Shown: in pieces, positions 47,638 to 57,865 of the stretch
Position numbering within the stretch: position 1 is the stretch's first letter
Layout of the letters: every line of letters begins with the position of its first letter
DNA from: Thermothelomyces thermophilus ATCC 42464
Lineage: Eukaryota > Ascomycota > Sordariomycetes > Sordariales > Chaetomiaceae
Direction: 5' to 3'
Length of the DNA: 64,000 nt
Assembly: GCF_000226095.1 (NCBI RefSeq)
Contig: NC_016478.1
Location: 3,648,001-3,712,000, forward strand
Program-made: the position numbers and the translations under genes
Notes under the pieces: model-generated
Databases searched by the model: none
What the model was told of the DNA's origin: nothing
The model's input: the letters and a program-made list of their open reading frames with translations, nothing else

Positions 47638-47653
47638 TACGGAGTACTCCGTA
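47638..47653. repeat. 16-bp perfect palindrome TACGGAGTACTCCGTA
   Basis: The palindrome is preceded by another overlapping TACGGAGTA (47631). Related words occur near 18408, 18520 and 57228. It may be a miniature element end or a binding site. Confidence 0.7.
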
Positions 47654-48163
47654 CTGCGTATGGAATTCGGCATCCACGTCCGTTCGTTCTTCGTACAGTA
47701 CGGTCGTCTCGCGAATTGGCGTTCTCAAAGCGGCAATGACAGGCAGCTCGGCGGTCCAGACCCCTGGAACAGGGGTTTGCGCTAAGAAATAAACCGGGGG
47801 CGTGTTGGCTCGCGGCCAATGGAAATAACACACCCAACCTGCTCAACTCTTCTGCCTGTACTGTACATACTTAGTACAGTATGTATGTACATACACTAAA
47901 GTACACACTACGCAGATACGCAGCACGCTACCGCCAGTCTGCGGCGTGCGATCTCGACCGGCCTCGATCCTGCCAGCAGGATTCCTGCCTTGAGTTATGA
48001 AAGCGAGTCTCGATGGTTGACGCAGGACCTAACATGACGTCCCTGCCTGGAACTTGCGGGAGCCCTAGCGCCTCCACCCAAACGGTTGAAGCTAAAATTG
48101 GGAGCTGCGAGAGCCACCAGAACCGCAAGCAAGTGGGGAATCGGAAAGATACACTACATTATG

Positions 48164-48184
48164 CTGTATGTACTGTACATACAG
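48164..48184. repeat. inverted repeat with 10-bp arms
   Basis: CTGTATGTAC and its complement are separated by one T. A similar imperfect structure lies at 47858-47895. Function unknown. Confidence 0.7.
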
Positions 48185-49152
48185 TACTGTTCAGGAGATG
48201 TTGAGATCTCGATGAGGGTTACACAGTCGACCCAGAGATTGCACGGCTCGCACACTAGCTGCCTGTGGTCTGCAAAATGGTGTGGTGGGAGTGCTCAGCC
48301 GACCCTCCATTGTTCACACCTACCCAGGTACAGTACTACATGGCACTAGCAGGTTCTACGGGTCAATCTGGCAGGTTGGTGCCGAGGATCGCGGAAGGCG
48401 AAACAGGGTACGGAAACAGAGCCAGAGGGCGGAGCTGAACCTGGAGCCGTTGAATTGCGCTCGGCCCCACCGCCACCCGTCAACGCTCCCGTCCCGTGTG
48501 CCGCTCACTGCACGCTCGGCCGGCGGCAGTCAGACGCCAAGGGGGCCGTTGCTGCGTGTCAAACTTCGGGTAGCATGTAACTAACCAACTCGGTATATCA
48601 GAATTAATTAATCAGGAGACTAACCTGCCTAGTGTAACTTTAGTTTTGCGTTCATGTGTACAAGAGGGTTCCGATAAGGGCATCGGCAGCGCCTGCTGCT
48701 ATCAGATAACTGATCCTGTGCCTGCAAAGCAAGGCACCTGAACCTCCACTGCCTAGCCCATTGTTTCTGGCCCCAACAAGGAACTTCCAGGTTAGTTATT
48801 CACCTCTGTTCTAACTTGGGTCGAGGACCGCATACTTGCACGCTACAACCGCGATTGCCGGCTTGGTCTCCATCTGCGCCGCTAATTGGGGGCTAGCGGC
48901 GGGCTAGATCTCGCTTTTCCCACATCGATACCCACAATCGCCAGTGCATCCCGGAACGCTGGCGGGTCTCTGGCCGGGCAATTGAACTGACGGGCCATTT
49001 CCAGGTTATTATCTCTCCGTACGTCAGTCAGGGCAGGGCATTTAGCAGAAAAAACAAAAACAAAAAAGGGAGCCGTCACCTGCACTATTACATGTCAATG
49101 CTGTCAAGACGCCTCCCGCACCCGGCCCTTTTCGCACGCTGCTCCCACCATC

Positions 49153-52100
49153 ATGACGGTGAGGTCGTCCAACGCCGTCGAGCAGGCCGTCGAGAAGGCC
49201 CTTGAGCAGCCCGACGTCGGCACAAGAAACCCCGAGTCGCCGGCCGCCTGGCCCCCGAATTCGACATCACCGCTCTCTCCCGCGTCGCACACGACCTCGA
49301 CCTCGATGGCCTCGTCTGCCTCGCCATTCTCCTCGTCCTCGCCCTTGCCCTCGGCCTCCATTGCCGCGCAAGCATCTACCCCTTTGTCCGTGAACACGAG
49401 CGATACATCATCCTCGTCGGACCCCGTTGGGGGGGCCAAGCCGCCCGTTGCCGCTCAAGGTACCAGGTTGCTGACTCCGTCTAGGAGCATGGAGGCGCTG
49501 AGGCGCACCGGGAACCTCAGCCGCAGCAGCAGCAGCAACAGCACGGTCCCAGTTGCATCTGCTGCGGCAGGTCCCACTACCAGCGTTAGCGCCATGGTGG
49601 AATCGTTCGAGCAGCTGCATAGGAAGAACTCAAACAGTAATTTGGGATACGAGCTGCTCCGGACAAAAAGTGCAGGCCACCACCGCCCACCCGCGCTCGT
49701 GTCTCCCCCGTCGACCCTTTCGCCCTCCCCATCCGTCTCGCGTTCTCCCTCGCCCGCCCCTGCCAAAAGCGCATCAGCTGCGAGCGAGGCTTTGACTGGG
49801 GACGGTCTTGGCGCTGCAGACCAACAGAAACCCAAAGCGGATGTTGCGCCCCAAGAGCCAAACAGCACCCCCCCGCCGCAGGCCGCCGCTGCAACGTCGA
49901 ATCCTGCCCCGTCAGCACCGGCCTCGGGCGCCGCTCAGGCACGCGATGGTCCGAGTCTGCCTCCCTCAACCGCCCCTGCAGAATCTCCCCCTCATACCGT
50001 CATCGCCGACACCACCTTGGTCCGACCGACGCCGTTTGCGGGCTCGCCGCAACGACGTAGCCGCGCCCTCTCCAACACGATCGGGCAGCCAATTGTTCGC
50101 ACATCGTCGAATGCGAGCGTGACCCTCAGCCACCCATCTCCCGATTCGAACAGGCTCTCGCAAGCCGGGAACTACCTGGGCAACATCGCCGCGCTCGAAG
50201 CCACCGCCGAGCGCCTGTCCATGACGAGCAGCATCGAGGACGCCATCCGCGAGGAACACAACGAACTCAAGCGCAGCGAGAGCCGGCGTTCGTCGGTTCT
50301 GCGGACTCGGGCCGCTTCAGCATCCGACAACGGGTCAGTTCATGGGCAGCCACCGCTCTCGGCCGCGAGCAGGCAAAATTCCATCCTGGGGATGAACAAC
50401 GCTGCTCGGTCGGGTGGCTATTCGCCCGGTGGTTTCGTCATGAGCCCCCATCATTCCATGTCGGCGGCTTCTGGCCGACTGCGGTCGGGCAGCAAGGCGA
50501 GCTCCACCGGCGTGCCGTCCAACATTCCCGAGAATGCAGAAGACACGTCTGAGCCTCCGGCGGACCACGAACACCAGCCAGAATACCGCTTCCTCGCGCG
50601 TCACGGCCCGGGAAAGGCCTCAACCAGGAGCGTCGCCAGCAGGCTGTCTCTAGCACAGATCGCCGAGCTCGAGCATCCCACTGCCCTGACCAAGGAGGCT
50701 TTTGACGAGGCGGACCGCGCCGCTGCGGCCGGAGAATTCCCAGACGTCGACGATGACATTCGCAATAGCGCCCGTCAGATCATCGAAGCCGAGTTCGCCG
50801 GTGCTGCGGACGAGCCCATGCCCGAGCGTCATGATCTCCATAGCGGACCAACCCGCCGGCTGCAACTTCACCAGCCGGACCAGTACCACCAGTACCACCC
50901 CGACCACCCCGGGCGTTACGGAGCACACCGTCCCGACGATGACAGACCGACAACGTCGGGGTCTGGCACAACCTACGAGCAAGCCCAGGCGGCCTTTGGC
51001 GATTTTGACGGAGTGCACTGTGACCCAGATGCCACCGACTCGGCTTCCCAGCCAGAGGCGGAACGCCGGGAACCGCTCCTGCCGCCCCAGCCTGCCCCCG
51101 CCCGTCCACCTACGACCTACATCGACCCGGCCACGGGGCAGCAGATGCTCTACTATCCAGCTCCTGTACCTGCTATGCTTAATCTCCCCCCGAAGCTGTC
51201 CAAGAAGCCAAAGAAACCGGCTCGGGACACCCGCCACTCTCAGGTCGCCGGCGCCGTGCCCAAGACAGTCCGTCAGTCCCGCTTTCATCTGCCCGACCCT
51301 ACCGCCGCTTTGCGTGGGAGCGACGATGGTGGCTTGTCTCTGGGATCGTTGCTCGGGAAGAGTAGCGAGGACACTGACTTGACGCCCCGACCTTCTGGGA
51401 CGGAAGAAGGAGAGGCGGATTGCCTTGCAAGAGCCAGACGAACATCGGAGGCCAGCACCATCCACCCGCCGGCAGGGCAACGCGAGATTCGTCAGCCGCA
51501 GCGTCTGACGGACCCCGAAAACCGCAAGTCTCGCCCGATCCCTGCCGAGGGAATGCCGCCTCAGCTGCGTGCGAGTGCCTTTTTCGAAATGCCTTCCGAG
51601 ACCCCCAAGCTCGAAGTCAAGGGCGGCTCCGCCACGGACACGTTGGATACCCTTCTCGATGCGTCCACCGTGGCACCCGTCAGCGCGTTCACCGACCACG
51701 TCTTCGCGGGCAAGTTGGGTGCCGAGGTGTACGGCCCCGCGAAAAAGAAAAAGGCGAAGAAAGCAGCTCCTCAGCCAGGCCCTGCCCCTGCACCGGACGC
51801 GAAGGCTAAGCGCAAGACGCTGGTCAAGAGGAACTCTAGCGGCGCCCTGCTTGAGCAAGGAGCCGAAGACAAACCCAAGCGGAAGACGCTTGTCAAGAGG
51901 AATTCCAGCGGTAACCTGCTAGACCCGAACTCGGAAAAGAAGCGGGCAAGTCGCTTCTCGCTTTTCGGCACGAAATCTGCACACATCGAATCGGACGACG
52001 ACGATCGGCCGAAGAGCGGTCGGCATAGCGAACACGACGATGATGATGCCCGGTCCGGAAGCGCGTCACCCGACCAGCTGGCTCCAGACGAGGACGAGGG

Positions 52101-53688
52101 CACCGAGACAGAGAGCGAGGAAGAAGAACCGGTCTACCAGGGCCCGCCCACAACGCTGCTCGCCGAACTGCAGCTGCGGAAGCAACAGGATAAGCAGCGC
52201 ACCCGACCGGTCACTAGTGTGGAGGGAATGCGCACTACCCTTCTGGAGCTCAACGCGGTCGCCGAAGTGGAGCGCAAGGCGAGGCATGGCAAGCGGGTCA
52301 CGCTCGCTTGGGAAGACCCCGCGGCAGTCCAGCAGCGGCAGGAAGAAGAGGACGACGACGACGTGCCCTTGGGCATGCTCTTCGCCGCCAAGGTCGCAGC
52401 TCCCGGCAGTGCGAACCGGTCGACGATGGACATCAGCGCGCTCATGAGCGAGGTCCATCGCCCCCTCGGCCTGATGGAGCGCCGCGAGATGGAGGAGAAC
52501 GAGCCGCTCAGCCGACGCCGCGACAGGCTGCAGGGAAGGCTGACAGAGCAGCTACCAACATCGCTGACGGCGCTGCAGAAGCGCATCAGTCACATGCCCG
52601 GCGCCTCCGCCATGGGGACGCGGTCCCAGTCCCGCCTCAACCTGCCTCTGCCGCAGGGTGGGGGTGGGGGTTCCCGCGCCGGCTCCATGGCCGGATCTCG
52701 TCCCGGCTCCGCCGCGGGCAACCCGGGAGAGGAGGTCGAGCCCGAGATCGAAGGCGAGACCCTCGCCGCACGCAAGGCCCGCCTCGCAGCCGAGAACCCG
52801 CTCCCGCGCGCCAGGCCGGTCAGCAGTTCCTTCTCCGCCGAACTGCTCAGGGAATTCGGTCCCGAAGAGAAGAAGACGGAGGCGGAGGAGGCCGAAAAGA
52901 AGGCCAACCATAATAGTGCGCACAGCCGGACCACCTCCCGCGATACCGCCGCCAGCGGCGCCTCGGTCCCCGAGGAGGAAGAGACCCTCGGCCAGCGGCG
53001 GCGCCGCCTGCAGCGCGAACGCGAGGCGCGCGAGCGCGAGATGGCGTTTAGCACCCTCAACCGCGCCGCCACCCCTCTGGGCTTCCAGCCCAACACGGCG
53101 GGCACGATCCGCCCGGTCACTCGGCCCGGCCTCAACCCCTTGACCACGTCCTCGGCCGCTCCATCGACGAGCTTGTCCCAGGCCCTCAACGGGGTCGGCG
53201 GCAGCCGCCCGATGACCATGGACCCGCGCGAGCAGGAGCGGTTGCGCCGCGAGGCGGAAGCCGCCCGGCACCAGCGCGAGATGGAGGCCAAGATGGCGGC
53301 GCTCAGGGCGCAGATGCCGACGACTCTGGCAACACCCACGGCGGGCGCCCGCTCGGGTGGCTTCATGGGGGGCATGTTCAACAACGGTGGCGCCGGGGCG
53401 CGACACTCGGCACTGGGGATGCAGCCGCCACCGACGGCGCAGTATCAGCAGCAGAGGACGAGCACGCTGCTCGGCGCGCAGGGTATGGCGGGCATGCCCA
53501 TGGGTATGTACGGCGGGTCGACGCCGAATCTGGGGGTGTATCCGAACGGTGTGGCCCCGAGTCTGAGCATGAACGCGCTGCCGCTGTCCGGAGCCTCGCC
53601 GGGGTACGGCATGCCCGTGGGCGCTGGTGGTGGCCAGGGGGGGCATATGGATATGGTTGAACGATGGAGACAGAGCGTCATGCCTTGA
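49153..53688 (+). CDS. large low-complexity fungal protein, 1511 residues, unknown function
   Basis: This is a single open frame of 1511 codons with ATG in a good context (ATCATGACG). Its coding GC is high and it lacks RIP marks. The first ~450 residues are Ser/Pro/Ala-rich and probably disordered. A Pro- and Lys-rich middle follows, with a direct repeat at residues 886-905 and 909-928 built on Lys-Arg-Lys-Thr-Leu-Val-Lys-Arg-Asn-Ser-Ser-Gly. Next come acidic stretches and short conserved-looking boxes: Asp-Val-Pro-Leu-Gly-Met-Leu-Phe near 1068, Glu-Pro-Leu-Ser-Arg-Arg-Arg-Asp-Arg near 1117, Glu-Thr-Leu-Ala-Ala-Arg-Lys-Ala-Arg near 1200, and Glu-Glu-Glu-Thr-Leu-Gly-Gln-Arg-Arg-Arg near 1276. 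Heptad-like Arg/Glu helices lie around 1275-1300 and 1355-1385. The C-terminus is Gly/Met-rich. No catalytic domain or membrane segment is visible. The basic Ser-containing repeats suggest regulated phosphorylation, which is inference. No intron is needed. Confidence 0.85.
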   Translation: MTVRSSNAVEQAVEKALEQPDVGTRNPESPAAWPPNSTSPLSPASHTTSTSMASSASPFSSSSPLPSASIAAQASTPLSVNTSDTSSSSDPVGGAKPPVAAQGTRLLTPSRSMEALRRTGNLSRSSSSNSTVPVASAAAGPTTSVSAMVESFEQLHRKNSNSNLGYELLRTKSAGHHRPPALVSPPSTLSPSPSVSRSPSPAPAKSASAASEALTGDGLGAADQQKPKADVAPQEPNSTPPPQAAAATSNPAPSAPASGAAQARDGPSLPPSTAPAESPPHTVIADTTLVRPTPFAGSPQRRSRALSNTIGQPIVRTSSNASVTLSHPSPDSNRLSQAGNYLGNIAALEATAERLSMTSSIEDAIREEHNELKRSESRRSSVLRTRAASASDNGSVHGQPPLSAASRQNSILGMNNAARSGGYSPGGFVMSPHHSMSAASGRLRSGSKASSTGVPSNIPENAEDTSEPPADHEHQPEYRFLARHGPGKASTRSVASRLSLAQIAELEHPTALTKEAFDEADRAAAAGEFPDVDDDIRNSARQIIEAEFAGAADEPMPERHDLHSGPTRRLQLHQPDQYHQYHPDHPGRYGAHRPDDDRPTTSGSGTTYEQAQAAFGDFDGVHCDPDATDSASQPEAERREPLLPPQPAPARPPTTYIDPATGQQMLYYPAPVPAMLNLPPKLSKKPKKPARDTRHSQVAGAVPKTVRQSRFHLPDPTAALRGSDDGGLSLGSLLGKSSEDTDLTPRPSGTEEGEADCLARARRTSEASTIHPPAGQREIRQPQRLTDPENRKSRPIPAEGMPPQLRASAFFEMPSETPKLEVKGGSATDTLDTLLDASTVAPVSAFTDHVFAGKLGAEVYGPAKKKKAKKAAPQPGPAPAPDAKAKRKTLVKRNSSGALLEQGAEDKPKRKTLVKRNSSGNLLDPNSEKKRASRFSLFGTKSAHIESDDDDRPKSGRHSEHDDDDARSGSASPDQLAPDEDEGTETESEEEEPVYQGPPTTLLAELQLRKQQDKQRTRPVTSVEGMRTTLLELNAVAEVERKARHGKRVTLAWEDPAAVQQRQEEEDDDDVPLGMLFAAKVAAPGSANRSTMDISALMSEVHRPLGLMERREMEENEPLSRRRDRLQGRLTEQLPTSLTALQKRISHMPGASAMGTRSQSRLNLPLPQGGGGGSRAGSMAGSRPGSAAGNPGEEVEPEIEGETLAARKARLAAENPLPRARPVSSSFSAELLREFGPEEKKTEAEEAEKKANHNSAHSRTTSRDTAASGASVPEEEETLGQRRRRLQREREAREREMAFSTLNRAATPLGFQPNTAGTIRPVTRPGLNPLTTSSAAPSTSLSQALNGVGGSRPMTMDPREQERLRREAEAARHQREMEAKMAALRAQMPTTLATPTAGARSGGFMGGMFNNGGAGARHSALGMQPPPTAQYQQQRTSTLLGAQGMAGMPMGMYGGSTPNLGVYPNGVAPSLSMNALPLSGASPGYGMPVGAGGGQGGHMDMVERWRQSVMP

Positions 53689-54473
53689 TTCTAGGCGGTC
53701 GGAGAGAAGATGGTCACACCGGTCCCTGGGCGAAATACAGGAAGCTGGCGGGCATGTCATAAACTCATAAACTGGTGTGTTGGGGGGGCGGGGGGGCGGG
53801 CATGGAAACAGACGGGGTTAGATGGTTGGCCACAGCATACTTCCTTCCTCCTCTCCTGCCTTTGCAGGGTAGTTCTTAGTTAAGGCATTGCATAGCGTTG
53901 CGGGGGTTCCTTTTTGTGTAGTTAGACAATTGTAATAAGACTTTCTGGCTCTCATTACCCGAGTAGGACAAGGTTGGATTGAAAAGGGGGGGTTGAGCAG
54001 GAGAGGCTCCCGAAGTACGGGCTACACTACGGATGCGGTATCCGCCGAAGATCTTCTGTAAACTCTTTCTCGTAGCTATCCTCCTCCTCGACTGGGGGGT
54101 CTTCTTAGCCATCTTGAATGTTCATATCCCGCAATCCCCACCCCCGTCCAAAGCTCTCTGGTTGCTTGGTTTCTGGGTTGACTGTACGCATCGGGAGCAG
54201 CAGAATAGATTGAGCAAGTGAACAGGGTTAGGGTTGTTCTGCTGTTTCGTACCACGAGTGCAACCCACGCACGCGCGCCCTGCCCCCCAACTTCCAAAAC
54301 CATTCGACCATCGGCGCGTTCGTCATCCTTCACCCGACAGCCATCGAGCCGCACAACCCTGACGGTGGCGGCTACACCTGCCCGTTGCCGTCGCGACGGA
54401 ACAACAACAATCTGATGGCGGCCAGGACACGCCGTCTCCGGCAATCATCCGCAACGACGCACACGCCGCAGCA
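53689..54473. other. spacer between the large ORF and BTN1
   Basis: It should contain the 3' UTR of the upstream gene and the promoter of BTN1. It has interrupted G runs at 53782-53799 (G7-C-G7-C-G3) that could form a quadruplex. Short open frames here have no motif. Confidence 0.5.
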
Positions 54474-56116
54474 ATGAACCGCACTCCTTCGTCGTCGGGC
54501 CTGCTCCCGCTCCCCGGCGCTCCCTCGTCTTCGTGGGCCCTCTACCGCGCCCGCCTCACTGCCCTCTTTCGCAGCCCCGATGTCTCTGTCGTCGCCGCCT
54601 TCTGGCTGTTTGGTGCGTCCCCCCTCGCTTTCTCTCCGAGACCTTCGTTCACCGTTTTCCTCTTTCTCGCTTTCCTTACCGCCTCCCTCCCTCCCTCTCT
54701 CCCTCCTCCTCGCCCGGAAAGCAGGCGGCCTTATCACCTCGAATTGGTCACCCCCCCGGCCATCGCGAAAGATGGAAAGGTCCGCAATCCGCAAGCTAAC
54801 AACCCGGGCTCTCCCAACCGCCCGTGTTGACAGGCCTCATTAACAATATCCTCTACGTCCTCGTCCTCTCGGCCGCCCAGGACCTCGTCGGCACCGCCGT
54901 GCCCAAGGGCGCCGTCCTCCTCGCCGACGTCGTCCCTTCGTTCGCCACCAAGCTCATCGCGCCCTACTTTATCCACCGCGTCCCCTATGCCTTCCGGGTC
55001 TGCGTCTTCGTGACCCTCTCGTGCGCCGGCATGCTCGTCGTCGCCGGCGCCCCCGCCGACGGCGCCGTCGGCTGGAAGCTGTTCGGCGTCGTGCTCGCCA
55101 GTCTCTCGAGCGGCGGCGGCGAGCTCAGCTTCCTCGGCCTGACGCACTACTACGGCCACGCGAGTCTCGCCGCCTGGGGCAGCGGCACCGGCGGCGCCGG
55201 CCTGATCGGCGCCGGCCTGTACGTGCTGCTGACCGGCTGGTTCGGGCTCGGCGTCAGGGGCAGCCTGCTGGTCGGCGCCACGCTGCCCTCCGTCATGGTG
55301 CTCGCTTTCTTCGTCGTGCTGCCGAGGGCCCCGCTCAAGGGCTGGAAGTCCGGCTACGAGCCGGTCGGCGATTGCGAGGGCCTGCTGCCCCGCGAGGAGG
55401 ACGAAGGGTTCGAGGACGTGCCCGCCGGCGCGGCGTCGGCGGGGTTGCTCGCGCCGGGACCGTCGGTGGCGGCTACCGCGTACACGCACACGCATAACTC
55501 GCATCATCACGGCGCCGCCGCCCCGGGCAAGACGACGCCGTCTTCGTTGTCGTCGTTCTGGGCGAATGTGCGCCGGGCCCGGGCGCTCTTCTTCCCCTAC
55601 ATGCTCCCGTTGCTGCTGGTCTACGTCGCGGAATACACTATCAACCAGGGCGTGGCGCCGACGTTGCTGTTCCCGCTAGAGAAGTCGCCCTTCTCCGAGT
55701 TTCGGGAGTTCTACCCCTTCTACGGTTTCCTCTACCAGCTCGGCGTCTTCATCTCCCGCTCCTCCACGCCCTTCGTCCGCATTCACCACCTCTACTTCCC
55801 CTCGCTCTTGCAAGTCGCCAATCTCGTCCTCCTGACCCTTCACGCCCTGTTCAACTTCATCCCATCCGTCTACATCGTCTTGCTCATCATCTTTTGGGAA
55901 GGGCTGCTCGGCGGCGCCGTGTACGTCAACACGTTCGCCGAGATCATGGAGAAGGTCCCCGCAGAGGACCGCGAGTTCAGCCTCGGCGCGACCTCGGTCA
56001 GCGACAGCGGCGGCATCTGCATCGCCGGTTTCGTGGGCATGGCCATGGAGGTGTGGTTGTGCCATTGGCAGGTGAGCCACGGGCGGGACTACTGCCGCCG
56101 CATCGAAACGAGTTGA
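54474..56116 (+). CDS. BTN1: battenin/CLN3 family vacuolar membrane protein Btn1, two exons
   Basis: Exon 1 is 54474-54612 and exon 2 is 54834-56116, joined in phase 1 to give 473 residues. The intron (221 bp, GTGCGT donor, GCTAAC branch site at 54795, CAG acceptor) is very pyrimidine-rich. The splice restores [12 protein letters not shown], the hallmark first membrane segment of CLN3 proteins. Later family motifs are Gly-Glu-Leu-Ser-Phe-Leu-Gly-Leu-Thr, [12 protein letters not shown], Glu-Tyr-Thr-Ile-Asn-Gln-Gly-Val, and the C-terminal Glu-Val-Trp-Leu-Cys...His-Gly-Arg-Asp-Tyr-Cys. About ten hydrophobic helices are visible. Between helices, residues ~215-290 form a long acidic and then His-rich loop (Thr-His-Thr-His-Asn-Ser-His-His-His near 263), longer than in yeast (408 residues). 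Btn1 acts in the vacuolar/lysosomal membrane; yeast mutants show altered vacuolar pH and basic amino-acid transport, and mammalian CLN3 is needed for glycerophosphodiester clearance. Confidence 0.95.
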
Positions 56117-57031
56117 GAAGTGTGCTTCCTTTTCTTGTTGATGCTCGCCGCCGGATTACCAAAAGAGAAGAAAAAAAGAAAAAAAGAAACAACAAAAAAA
56201 GAAAGTCACTGGGAAAGTTTTCCCAGAAGCATTGGAAGACGGGTTCGTCAAATGCGGGTGCCATAATAGTGTCCCACTGTTTTTGACTGCCGTCGGGAGT
56301 TTGCCTGCCCAGACAGGGGCGCTGGCTGGCTTGGCTAGCGAGCGTCAGGGCAAAAAAAAACCATGAATGCCAGGTCCAGACCGAGGCTCAGTCTGCTTGG
56401 TCCTTCCATGTTTTGCATATTCAGGGGGTATAAGGCCAGTCCAAAAGCAGCCATACCTACTCAGGTTCGGTCCAAGACCATTTATGTGCTGCGCACCATG
56501 GGAACGCTAGGCGTAACATCGAAAGACATTACCCAATCTGCCAAGATATTACTTCTTAGCTTCCATGGGTGTACAGTACTCTTTCCCCTCAACCTTCTGC
56601 TACGGTCCGCGAAAGCAATACAGCCAGACTTGAGCTGCAGAGTCCCAGTGCACAGTTACCTAGGGTCTAATGCTATGGTAATCTGCGTAAGAGCACTGGA
56701 TTACGGATCTGAGCAGGTGATGATTCCCTGGCGATGTTCAGTAGCCGAGCTGGGCCATAACAGCGCCATCGGGTAATTAAGGCCCGCAGAACAAAACAAA
56801 AGGGGAAAGAGGCTCAAAAGATCAAGAGAGTCCCCAAAATTAAGTCTCTGGGTTCGTTTGTCATTTCAAACTTCCGCCGTCTATTCTCTCACTCTAAAAT
56901 TGCCAGGCCTTTCCCTCTCCTTTCCCCCTTCTATAGCAACTGCTGGAAATCATGCAATGAACCATCTTCACGCGAGTCACCCGTCACCCCGTTCCATGGC
57001 CTCGCCGCGCGTATTAATGGCCGAAAGCCCT

Positions 57032-57173
57032 TCACGTCTGCCCGTGCCTCTTACACGCCGAGGACTTGATCTGCATCTTGTGGTTGGTGAGGCAGATCTG
57101 GCTGCCCACGATCGTGTCGTCGGCCCTCCAGCATTTGTCGAACACCTTGCCTGTACTGCGGGCGACATCATTG
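57032..57173 (-). pseudogene. possible terminal exon of a small Cys-containing protein
   Basis: On the minus strand a TTTTCAG acceptor-like site (57174-57181) precedes a frame reading Gly-Lys-Val-Phe-Asp-Lys-Cys-Trp-Arg-Ala-Asp-Asp-Thr-Ile-Val-Gly-Ser, then Ile-Cys-Leu-Thr-Asn-His-Lys and a last Cys, ending in TGA at 57032. The composition looks protein-like and secreted-protein-like, but there is no start or upstream exon that I can identify. It could be a gene remnant or chance. Confidence 0.25.
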
Positions 57174-57589
57174 CTGAAAAGACGGGGAGGCGGACCCGCC
57201 GCATTAGCATGATTTCGTTACATTAATTACGGAGTAATTACATTACATACATGGGCTCGCTCGAGGAGCAAAAGGGGAGTAAAAGAAGGACAGTGAAAAC
57301 ATTGGAGGTCCCAAGGTGCTTGGTGATATAGGAGCAGCCTTGGTCTAATTAGTGGACCATGAGCGCCGCGGCTCGAAACTTTTCTGATGCCGAAAAGCTT
57401 GTGGGTGCAATAGACTGCTAAGGCAGAACCTCTTCGGTTGTCGCGGGGGTATGTTGAGAGCACAAACGTGATAGGGGGATACATAATACGCCAGGCATTA
57501 GGCCACGAACATGATTTTGAACCGACAGGCATCCGGACTGTAGAGGGGAGGGCGGGGCGAACACCGGACTGTATCATATGACCTCCACC

Positions 57590-57865
57590 ACGTAATTATA
57601 CTCCTAACAGTTGTATACGCGTGCTCCCTCTAAGTCTAAGGTATTCGAGGGAATTATACGGATAGGTGAGAAGCTTAAGGTCAGGTAGAGGATTGGAAAC
57701 AGGTAGCAGCTTAAGGGTTTGTTATCGCTGTCCGATGTCTTACTAAGCATATATAGGTAGAGTAATAGCTATCGTCGCTATAAGTAGAGTTGTAAGTCGG
57801 GGTCGAGTATAAGTATTAAGTCGCCTTGTAGGGAGGCTTGCTTACTATAGACTTATTTGTAGTCA
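57590..57865. repeat. short RIP-like repeat relic
   Basis: Composition switches to TpA-rich, CpA-poor sequence within otherwise normal DNA. It has no frame or terminal structure I can recognise. It is probably a fragment of an old repeat. Confidence 0.45.

Larger units (their letters stand above)
47143..49152. other. intergenic region with palindromes, no gene recognised
   Basis: This unmutated DNA separates element D from the large ORF. Several 60-120 codon frames on both strands overlap each other and lack motifs, so none is called. The region is notable for palindromic TACGGAGTA and GTACTGTACATAC words (47638, 47860-47895, 48164). The last ~250 bp presumably include the promoter of the gene at 49153. 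Confidence 0.5.

Noticed and set aside
47135-48584. Cluster of 60-137 codon frames on both strands
   Set aside because: They overlap in several frames without recognisable domains or plausible splice structure.
49408-53760. Several 100-400 codon minus-strand frames opposite the large ORF
   Set aside because: Low-complexity Arg/Gly/Ala-rich products are typical of shadows of a GC-rich Ser/Pro/Ala-rich gene.
53782-53799. G-rich run downstream of the large ORF as a regulatory quadruplex
   Set aside because: Kept only as a remark: sequence alone does not show any function, and its position could be in the 3' UTR or spacer.
54734-55510. 258-codon minus-strand frame over BTN1
   Set aside because: It is antisense to conserved CLN3 motifs and has shadow composition.
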